Source: CALAED01 sp937891035 (lineage in GTDB: Bacteria; Actinomycetota; Actinomycetes; Streptosporangiales; Streptosporangiaceae). From it: a stretch of 12,925 bases of DNA. The position numbers and the translations under genes are program-made. Location of the stretch: assembly GCA_035642125.1 (NCBI GenBank), contig DASQSZ010000322.1, positions 1-12,925 on the forward strand, written 5' to 3'. The first letter of the stretch is position 1. Each line of letters opens with the position of its first letter. Below the pieces are notes generated by a model, which had not been told where the DNA came from, made no database searches, and saw nothing but the letters and a program-made list of their open reading frames with translations. Below are positions 7,688-12,925 of this stretch, in pieces.

Positions 7688-8653
7688 TCAGACGATCTCG
7701 GCGCGGCGGGCGCCGCGGTCGCCCCGGCCGCGGCCGGCCGCGGCCATGCTGACCAGGATGCCGGCCACCAGGAGGATCGCGCCGACGACCAGGGTCGCGA
7801 TCGGCACGATCGTCTTCACGACGGTGATCGTCGTGGCGTTGTCGTTGGCCAGCTTGACCAGCTTCTGCTGATCGGCGGGGACCATCTTCAGGTGGAACGC
7901 GGCCACGGTGAGGCGCTCCACCCCGTCCTTGGTGTGCAGTGTGGACCGGACGTTCTCTTCCTGGTTGACAACGGCGCCGGTCCGCGGGTCGACCCACACT
8001 GTCTTGGTTCCCCGGAAGTACCGGTCGGCGTCGACGTTCCCGCTGCTTTCGCCGAGACCGAGGACGTTGCCGGGTACGTCGGCGACTTCGGAGATCCTCG
8101 TGTGGGGGACGTTCAGGACGAAGCGGTAGGCGCGCAGGCCCTGGACCGTGTCCTCGCCGTCGTAGTTGATCGGCAGCGTCTGCCTGGTGGTGACGTCGAA
8201 GTATTGGTAGGTCTTCTTCTCCACGTTGGCGATCGGCCAGAGCGTGCCGAGACCGGCCTGTTTGGTGCTCGTGTCGTTGCCGACGGCGGCACCGCAGCAC
8301 ATGACGAGATTGCTGGTGCGGCGGTCGAACGCCTGCCGGGTCTGCCGGTAGTCGATCGGCGACCCCGTGGTCGCGTCGGAGATCGAGGTGAACGTGTCCC
8401 AGACCGCCACCTTGTCAGTGCTGGCCCGGACGTCGCCGCGCACCGTGTTGGTGGCGACTACGGTGACGCCCTGCCGCAACCTCAGGTTTCCGGCGTCGAA
8501 GTAAGAGCCGTTCTGCGCCTGCAGCCGAGTCGTCGAGTAGGTGTCGATGGGCAGCGCGATCAACTGCTTCGCCGCATAGAACCGCACGAGTGGCGACAGA
8601 GTGAGGAAGAAAGCGCCTACTCCGATCAAGAGCATCCCGATGGTGCGCTGCAT
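7688..8653 (-). CDS. DUF3068 (PorA-family) membrane-anchored protein
   Basis: The product has 321 residues. A hydrophobic N-terminal segment (about 4-24) acts as signal anchor. A large extracytoplasmic domain (about 30-278) follows, then a second membrane segment (about 281-306) and a short Arg-rich cytoplasmic tail. The domain has features I associate with DUF3068: LPIDTYSTTRLQAQNGSYFD (34-53), a CCG at 119-121, KKTYQYFDVTTRQTLPINYDG (about 146-166), and VWVDPRTGAVVNQEE (219-233). The molecular function of the family is not established; the PorA name comes from corynebacterial pore proteins, and this protein need not be a pore. The start is ATG 8653 with a strong CCGGGAGG ribosome binding site 5-6 bp upstream. 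It is divergent from the tandem acyltransferases and upstream of the mannosyltransferase, which suggests a cell-envelope role. Confidence 0.85.
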   Translation of the reverse strand: MQRTIGMLLIGVGAFFLTLSPLVRFYAAKQLIALPIDTYSTTRLQAQNGSYFDAGNLRLRQGVTVVATNTVRGDVRASTDKVAVWDTFTSISDATTGSPIDYRQTRQAFDRRTSNLVMCCGAAVGNDTSTKQAGLGTLWPIANVEKKTYQYFDVTTRQTLPINYDGEDTVQGLRAYRFVLNVPHTRISEVADVPGNVLGLGESSGNVDADRYFRGTKTVWVDPRTGAVVNQEENVRSTLHTKDGVERLTVAAFHLKMVPADQQKLVKLANDNATTITVVKTIVPIATLVVGAILLVAGILVSMAAAGRGRGDRGARRAEIV

Positions 8654-8945
8654 GCAAGCCTCCCGGGACAGCCGTCGTCAAGAACGGCTTCTACTTCGCG
8701 GCATTACTACTTCTACCAGCCGGTAGGCCTCAGGTTAGACCAGGTAGCCGCGCCGATTCCGATCATGTCCTCAATCGTAACCTTGCCGACTACGTAAGGT
8801 CAGAGCAGAAATACCGAAGGTGACTTCGCGGGGTGGACCAATGTAGAACAGCGTGAAAGTTACCGCGGCGTCAACCCCCTAGAGCCCAATTCGAACTGGG
8901 TGTTAGAGTGATCCGGCTTTCCGGCCGGCGAGACGGCGAGACCCG
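8654..8945. promoter_or_regulatory. Divergent intergenic region between DUF3068 and the acyltransferase pair
   Basis: These 292 bp hold no convincing coding frame and are richer in A/T than the flanking genes, as expected for promoters in both directions. Visible symmetric elements are CTACC-AGCC-GGTAG (8713-8726), ACCTT-N11-AAGGT (8780-8800), a CGAAG-GTGA-CTTCG hairpin (8815-8828) and the palindrome listed separately at 8879-8906. I could not assign -35/-10 boxes with confidence. Confidence 0.45.
8879..8906. promoter_or_regulatory. 28-bp imperfect palindrome, candidate operator
   Basis: The inner 16 bp, CCCAATTCGAACTGGG (8885-8900), are symmetric at 14 of 16 positions around a TTCGAA core. 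CTA (8879-8881) and TAG (8904-8906) extend the same symmetry outward. The element lies about 40 bp upstream of the first acyltransferase start and 225 bp from the DUF3068 start. The operator role is inferred from symmetry and position. Confidence 0.35.
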
Positions 8946-10241
8946 GTGGTGAAGATGGCGGAAACTAGGGCCCCCGCCGAGCCGGGCCACCAGAACGCGC
9001 TCGACGGGCTGCGCGCCGTCGCCGCGCTGGCCGTGCTCGCCTTTCACGTGGGCGGCCACACCGGGATCACCTTTCAGGGGACGCTCGGCGGCCGGCTCAG
9101 CTCGCGCGCCGACGTGGCCGTAGCGATCTTCTTCGTCCTGTCCGGCCTGCTGCTTTACCGGCCCTGGGCGCGAGCCACGCTCGCCGGCGGCACCGCGCCC
9201 GGCACCCGCACCTACCTGTGGCGGCGCGCGTTGCGCATCCTGCCGCTGTATTGGCTGCTCGTCGCCGTCGCGTTGATCGTCTATAGCCCCGGCCACATCG
9301 ACTCGCCGGGGACGTGGCTGCGCTGGCTGACGCTCACCCAGATCTACGACCTCAATCCCTGGTGGGAACTCCCGGGACCGCACGGCTTGGCCCACATCTG
9401 GAGCCTGTCCACCGAGGTCGCGTTCTATCTATCGCTGCCGCTGCTGGCCGCCGCGCTCGCCGCGTACGCCCGGCTCGGCGAGCGGCGCCGCGAGCGGCTC
9501 GGCCGCGGCGGCGGCGAGGTGGCGCGGCGCGGGCGGCGCCTGCTGATCGGGCTGGCCGCGCTGTCGCTGATCTCGCCGATCTTCAACGGCTGGTTGATCG
9601 TGACCCACCAGAACTTCCAGCTGTACGCATGGCTGCCGCGCTCGCTGTGGTGGTTCGCCGCGGGAATGGCGATCGCGGTGCTCCGCGAGTGGGCGAAGCT
9701 GGAGGCGGGGCGGGTGCGCTCGTTCTGCGAGACCCTCGCCGCCGCGCCGGGCACGGCCTGGCTGGTCGCCGCCGGCGCCTACGCCGTGGCCTGCACGGAC
9801 GCCGGCGGCCCGGTGATCCCCTCGTCGCTGCGGATCCCTTTCTGGGAGAACGAGGCGCGCCTCGCGCTCTACCTCGTTGTCGCCGCGTGCCTGGTGGCGC
9901 CGGCGGCGTTCCAGCCGGCCAACGAGACGTTTGTCAGCTGGCTGTTCGGTAATGGCACCATGCGCTTCTTGGGTCGTATTTCGTACGGCATCTTTCTCTG
10001 GCAGTTCGTCGTTATCTACGGCTATTACGATCTGGTCGACCTCCGTCCGCTCACGTTCGACTACTTCCCCGTCCTGATCGCGACAGCGCTCGGCACGATC
10101 ATTTTGGCCACCGTCTCCTACTACCTAATCGAAAAGCCCTTGATGAGGCTGCGCAACGCGGGTCGGCCACGCCGTCCGGCCGCTCCGGTAGAACCTGTTC
10201 CACAGACGCCGATCATCCAGTGGCACATCAATGCACCGTGA
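8946..10241 (+). CDS. Membrane O-acyltransferase, acyltransferase-3 (OafA/YrhL) family, first tandem copy
   Basis: The product has 431 residues with about ten hydrophobic segments. The N-terminal ALDGLRAVAALAVLAFH (18-34) contains the conserved Asp-Gly-Leu-Arg and H34, the likely catalytic His of the family. FFVLSGLLLYRPW (62-74), RRALRILPLYW (93-103) and WSLSTEVAFYLSLP (152-165, with E157) are further family motifs. FLGRISYGIFLWQ (341-353) and YLIEKP (394-399) mark the last helices. Such proteins move acyl groups from acyl-CoA onto extracytoplasmic sugars, antibiotics or lipids; the acceptor is unknown. A charged Arg-rich cytoplasmic loop (about 176-199) is absent from the second copy. Starts at GTG 8946, GTG 8949 or ATG 8955 are all possible; the ATG best matches ordinary family N-termini. 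Its 3' end overlaps the second copy by 11 bp. Confidence 0.88.
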   Translation: MVKMAETRAPAEPGHQNALDGLRAVAALAVLAFHVGGHTGITFQGTLGGRLSSRADVAVAIFFVLSGLLLYRPWARATLAGGTAPGTRTYLWRRALRILPLYWLLVAVALIVYSPGHIDSPGTWLRWLTLTQIYDLNPWWELPGPHGLAHIWSLSTEVAFYLSLPLLAAALAAYARLGERRRERLGRGGGEVARRGRRLLIGLAALSLISPIFNGWLIVTHQNFQLYAWLPRSLWWFAAGMAIAVLREWAKLEAGRVRSFCETLAAAPGTAWLVAAGAYAVACTDAGGPVIPSSLRIPFWENEARLALYLVVAACLVAPAAFQPANETFVSWLFGNGTMRFLGRISYGIFLWQFVVIYGYYDLVDLRPLTFDYFPVLIATALGTIILATVSYYLIEKPLMRLRNAGRPRRPAAPVEPVPQTPIIQWHINAP

Positions 10242-11538
10242 CGACATGCTGCCCGCGGATCGCGGGCATATCGACAGCCTCGACGGACTGCGCGCCATCG
10301 CCGCCTTCGTCGTACTGATCTTCCACGTCGCCTACAGCACCGCCGATCTGCTCACCGGGTCGGGAGGCTGGCGAGTGGTCGCCCACGGAGACGTGGGCGT
10401 GCCCATCTTTTTCGCGCTGTCGGGGCTGCTGCTCTATCGCCCGTGGGCCCGCCGTACGCTCGCGGGCGGACCGGCGCCGAAGGTGCGCACCTACCTGTGG
10501 CGGCGGGCGCTGCGCATCCTGCCCGCCTACTGGGCGGTCGTCGCCGTGGCGCTGCTGGCCTTCAACGGCTCCCGCGTCGCGACGCCGACGGTTTGGCTCG
10601 AGTGGCTCACGATGACCAATGTCTACGATCTCCACCCGTGGTGGGAGGGCACCGGGCCGCACGGCCTCGGGCAGATGTGGAGCCTGTCCACCGAGGTCGC
10701 CTTCTACGCGCTGCTGCCGATCATCGCGGCGGCGCTGGCCTCGTACGCCGGCCACGGCGACGCGGACGTGGACACAAGGGCGCGCCGCCTGCTCATCGCG
10801 CTCGGCGTCCTGTCCATCGGCTCGCTGGTATGGATCGCTGTCGTGCATAACACTCCGTACGGCTACTACTACGAGCTGTGGCTGCCCCGATCGATCTGCT
10901 GGTTCGCCGCCGGCATGGCCATCACCGTGCTGGCCGAATGGTCCAGGGCCGAAAGCGGCAGCCCGCACGGCCCAGTCGGCCGCCTCTGCCGGACCATCGC
11001 GTTCATGCCGGGGGCCTGCTGGCTCGTGGCCGCCACCGCCTGGGGCCTCGCCTCGACTCCCCTGGCCGGGCCGGCCTTTCTGCAGGGCACGCCGAGCGTG
11101 CTCCAAAGCGAGGTCAAGACGGTGCTCTACCTGGTCATCGCCGTCGGCCTCGTCGCACCGGCCGCCTGTCAGCCCGGCGGCAACACCATCACGACGGCGC
11201 TCCTCGGCAACAAGGTCATGCGCTTCCTCGGCAAGATCTCCTACGGCGTGTTCCTCTGGCAGTTCGTCATCATCTATGCCTGGTACGAACTCACCGACCG
11301 GCCATTTTGGAACCACGACTTCTGGGTGGTCCTCCCCGTCGTCCTGGCCGGCACCGTCGCCGCCGCCATCGCCTCCTTCTATCTGATCGAACGCCCCGCG
11401 CAACGCCTCAAGACCGTGAGCGCGCGCTGGGCCGTCACCCTCCCCGAACCGCCCCGTCCGGCCGAACCCCCCGCCGCACCGCCGCCGTCCGCCCCCGCGG
11501 TCGACGCCCGCACCGGCCGTTGGCAGCGCGGCCACTGA
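10231..11538 (+). CDS. Membrane O-acyltransferase, acyltransferase-3 family, second tandem copy
   Basis: The product has 435 residues and is clearly paralogous to the preceding gene along its full length. Shared blocks include SLDGLRAIAAF with H32, FFALSGLLLYRPWARRTLAGG (60-80), RTYLWRRALRILP (86-98), WSLSTEVAFY (150-159, E155), RFLGKISYGVFLWQFVIIY (331-349) and YLIERP (384-389). The catalytic His and the conserved Glu are kept, so it is probably active. It differs by a shorter cytoplasmic loop after the fifth helix and by a Pro/Ala-rich, basic C-terminal tail (about 404-435). ATG 10231 lies inside the last codons of the first copy, with no clear Shine-Dalgarno, so translation is probably coupled. 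The two proteins may modify the same acceptor at different sites or act as a heteromer; this is inference. Confidence 0.88.
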   Translation: MHRDDMLPADRGHIDSLDGLRAIAAFVVLIFHVAYSTADLLTGSGGWRVVAHGDVGVPIFFALSGLLLYRPWARRTLAGGPAPKVRTYLWRRALRILPAYWAVVAVALLAFNGSRVATPTVWLEWLTMTNVYDLHPWWEGTGPHGLGQMWSLSTEVAFYALLPIIAAALASYAGHGDADVDTRARRLLIALGVLSIGSLVWIAVVHNTPYGYYYELWLPRSICWFAAGMAITVLAEWSRAESGSPHGPVGRLCRTIAFMPGACWLVAATAWGLASTPLAGPAFLQGTPSVLQSEVKTVLYLVIAVGLVAPAACQPGGNTITTALLGNKVMRFLGKISYGVFLWQFVIIYAWYELTDRPFWNHDFWVVLPVVLAGTVAAAIASFYLIERPAQRLKTVSARWAVTLPEPPRPAEPPAAPPPSAPAVDARTGRWQRGH

Positions 11539-11574
11539 CGCGGCCGCGTTTCCGCTGGAACATACTGATCGCGG

Positions 11575-11847
11575 TCACGGTAGTAATAGACCGGCCGGGT
11601 CTGCTGGGCCATGTCGTTCGTGGTGGCAGACGACGATCTCGGCCGCGTCCTGCAGATCGGGCAACGGTCGACGAATCGGGGCGCCGTCGACGCCGCTGAT
11701 GGAGTACGCGCCGGGTTCGACCCACACGTTGACGCGGTGGCGCACCGACACCAACGACACCCCGTTCCCGTCGTGCCGGACGACGCCGTCCAGCCCGCGG
11801 GCGATCAACAGCGCCTGTAGCCGGCGCGCGGCCTGAGGCGCCGACAT
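11575..11847 (-). CDS. Small conserved-looking hypothetical protein
   Basis: I do not recognise a named family. From ATG 11847 the product is 90 residues. It has a basic amphipathic helix (APQAARRLQALLIARGL, 3-19), then a beta-rich part with RHDGNGVSLVSVRHRVNVWV (24-43) and GAYSISGVDG (46-55), then LPDLQDAAEIVVCHHE (62-77). It reads like the small hypothetical proteins often found beside DUF5753/DUF397 genes in actinomycetes. The frame stays open upstream to GTG 11994, through a plausible peptide TWFALELPLPRP. The start is therefore uncertain and the original N-terminus may be lost or may overlap the DUF5753 gene head to head. No Shine-Dalgarno is seen at either start. Third-position GC falls over the last 15 codons, so the C-terminus may be altered as well. 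Confidence 0.5.
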   Translation of the reverse strand: MSAPQAARRLQALLIARGLDGVVRHDGNGVSLVSVRHRVNVWVEPGAYSISGVDGAPIRRPLPDLQDAAEIVVCHHERHGPADPAGLLLP

Positions 11848-11980
11848 CGTGGGCCGTGCGGACGGCCGCGGCAATGGCAGCTCTAGAGCGAACCAGGTGA
11901 CCTTGCCCGGGATCGGCCGGTCGCAGAGCCGCGAGCGGGTCGGGTGGCTGCCGCACGCGGCGGACAGGGCGATCAAGCCA

Positions 11981-12673
11981 ATGGTCACCGACACCCGGAT
12001 GCTGCTCGAGATCTACGGCGTACCCAGGGACGACCCACGCCACGAGGAGCTGATCACCTTGACCCGTGAGGCACGCCAGCGCGGCTGGTGGAGCTCCTAC
12101 AGGGAGGTTCTCGACGACCCGTACGTCGAGTTCGAGGCGAGCGCCGAAAAGATCCACTGTTACGAGCTGTCGGTCATCCCGGGTCTGCTGCAGACTCCCG
12201 CGTACGCGGCGGCGCTCTATCGTGGCTGGCTCGTCCGCGATCCCGCCGAGATCGAGCAGCTCGTCCGGCTCCGCATGGAGCGGCAGGCAATTCTCGCGCA
12301 CGACGACCCGCCGTACTTCTGGACGGTCATCGACGAGGCCGCGCTGCTGCGGCCGTTCGGCACACCGGACGATCGTCGTGAGCAGCTGCAGCGGCTGATA
12401 GCCACCGAGCGCATGCGTCACGTCACCGTTCAGGTGCTGCCGATGAACGCGGGACCGCATCTCGGCATGGCGGGGCCGTTCTCCATCCTCGACTTCCCCG
12501 AGGACCACCCCAGCATCGTCTACATCGAGGCCGAGCCGAACAGCCTGTATCTGGAGGAGCGCGCGGAGATCCAGCGGTATAGCGTGGTATTTCAGCATCT
12601 GTTGGCGATGGCGCTCAGCCCCCGACGAGTCCATCGCTTACCTGAGCAAGTTGGCCGATCGGCTGTGATGTAG
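11981..12673 (+). CDS. DUF5753 (Scr1-type) regulator remnant without helix-turn-helix and with C-terminal frameshift; possible pseudogene
   Basis: From ATG 11981 the product is 230 residues. VTDTRMLLEIYGV (2-14) matches the end of the usual XRE helix-turn-helix region. A full DUF5753 domain follows: EARQRGWWSSY (30-40), the PGLLQTPAYAAALY segment (67-80), RLRMERQAIL (96-105), VQVLPMNAGPH (150-160) and YIEAEPNSLYLEE (181-193). The roughly 60-residue helix-turn-helix expected before it is not recognisable upstream. The frame is open to 11849, but that stretch does not look like the domain. Near the end, a run of five C (12619-12623) shifts the frame: reading it as four C gives SPDESIAYLSKLADRL and a TGA at 12666-12668, the normal family ending. 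Family members repress or act as antitoxin-like partners of DUF397 proteins. This copy probably cannot bind DNA. Confidence 0.75.
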   Translation: MVTDTRMLLEIYGVPRDDPRHEELITLTREARQRGWWSSYREVLDDPYVEFEASAEKIHCYELSVIPGLLQTPAYAAALYRGWLVRDPAEIEQLVRLRMERQAILAHDDPPYFWTVIDEAALLRPFGTPDDRREQLQRLIATERMRHVTVQVLPMNAGPHLGMAGPFSILDFPEDHPSIVYIEAEPNSLYLEERAEIQRYSVVFQHLLAMALSPRRVHRLPEQVGRSAVM

Positions 12674-12684
12674 AGAGGGCCAGC

Positions 12685-12903
12685 GTGAACCTGTCAACCG
12701 CCGGCGTGCCCCCCGGCGCCTGGCGTAAGTCCAGCTACAGCGGCGGCTCCGGCAGCAGCAACTGCGTCGAGGTAGCCGGCACCCCGCCCGGGGCCGTCGC
12801 GGTGCGCGACTCGAAAAACCCCGCCGTCGGCGCCGTGACCATCGACGACCCCGCCTGGCGGAGTCTCCTCGCCGCCATCAAGCGCGGCCGGCACGACCTG
12901 TAG
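12685..12903 (+). CDS. DUF397 domain protein (Scr2-type partner of DUF5753 regulators)
   Basis: The product has 72 residues, the usual size for the family. WRKSSYSGGSGSSNCVEVA (13-31), VAVRDSK (39-44) and the closing AWRSLLAAIKRG (57-68) are the characteristic blocks. Start GTG 12685 has a good GAGAGGG ribosome binding site at 12673-12679, spaced 5 bp. DUF397 genes usually follow an XRE-DUF5753 gene. In Streptomyces such pairs have been described as developmental regulators (WhiJ-type) and as toxin-antitoxin-like (Scr1/Scr2) systems, in which the DUF397 member is the small partner. The gene looks intact, unlike its upstream neighbour. It lies 17 bp after the ancestral stop of the DUF5753 gene (11 bp after the current one), so the two form one operon. 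Confidence 0.88.
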   Translation: MNLSTAGVPPGAWRKSSYSGGSGSSNCVEVAGTPPGAVAVRDSKNPAVGAVTIDDPAWRSLLAAIKRGRHDL

Positions 12904-12925
12904 CGAGCCGGCCTGGTCGAGGGAG

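Noticed and set aside
10228..11535. 435-residue minus-strand open frame
   Set aside because: It mirrors the second acyltransferase codon by codon. In GC-rich DNA the antisense frame stays open by bias, and the peptide is a low-complexity Gly/Arg/Asp/Gln sequence without motifs.
8946..11538. Tandem acyltransferases as a biosynthetic gene cluster core
   Set aside because: No polyketide, peptide synthetase or terpene genes are in the window, so envelope modification is the simpler reading.
11435..12634. 399-residue minus-strand open frame across the DUF5753 gene
   Set aside because: The plus strand has clear DUF5753 motifs through 12600, while this frame gives a compositionally biased peptide and also runs into the acyltransferase end.

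Overview
The window is very GC-rich, with G/C in most third codon positions. It carries a DUF5753/DUF397 gene pair, a SpoIIE-type phosphatase, a predicted ATPase-TPR regulator, a GT87-type membrane mannosyltransferase and a DUF3068 protein. Together these point to an actinomycete, probably Streptosporangiales or a relative. That placement rests on gene families recognised by eye, not on a database search.

Layout. (1) Bases 3-1007 (+) hold the 3' part of a right-handed beta-helix protein whose start lies outside the window. (2) Facing it on the minus strand is a two-gene unit (4600 to 1041): a large NTPase-TPR protein of the LuxR-associated type that has no LuxR helix-turn-helix, coupled by a TGATG stop/start overlap to a GAF-SpoIIE (PP2C-like) phosphatase. 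(3) A divergent 247-bp spacer separates this unit from a class-V aminotransferase fold protein of the cysteine-desulfurase-like family (4848-6074, +). (4) On the minus strand lie a GT-C mannosyltransferase-like membrane protein (7559-6117) and, upstream of it, a DUF3068 protein anchored at both ends (8653-7688). (5) A 292-bp divergent spacer containing a 28-bp imperfect palindrome leads into two tandem paralogous acyltransferase-3 membrane proteins (8946-10241 and 10231-11538, +) that overlap by 11 bp. (6) The right end is a disturbed regulatory cluster: a small unrecognised minus-strand gene (11847-11575), a DUF5753 (Scr1-type) gene that lacks its N-terminal helix-turn-helix and is frameshifted near its C-terminus, and an intact small DUF397 gene (12685-12903).

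How the genes may work together. The ATPase-TPR protein and the phosphatase are probably one signalling unit, with phosphatase activity replacing DNA binding as the output. The mannosyltransferase, DUF3068 protein and two O-acyltransferases are all membrane or envelope proteins and may build and acylate a surface glycan or glycolipid; this is inference from context. The DUF5753/DUF397 pair belongs to the WhiJ/Scr-type regulatory or toxin-antitoxin-like family, and here the DUF5753 partner appears to be decaying.

I saw no tRNA, rRNA, CRISPR array, insertion sequence or origin. I found no clear new defence or mobile system. The most unusual points are the helix-turn-helix-less ATPase coupled to a phosphatase, and the doubly damaged DUF5753 gene next to an intact DUF397 gene.
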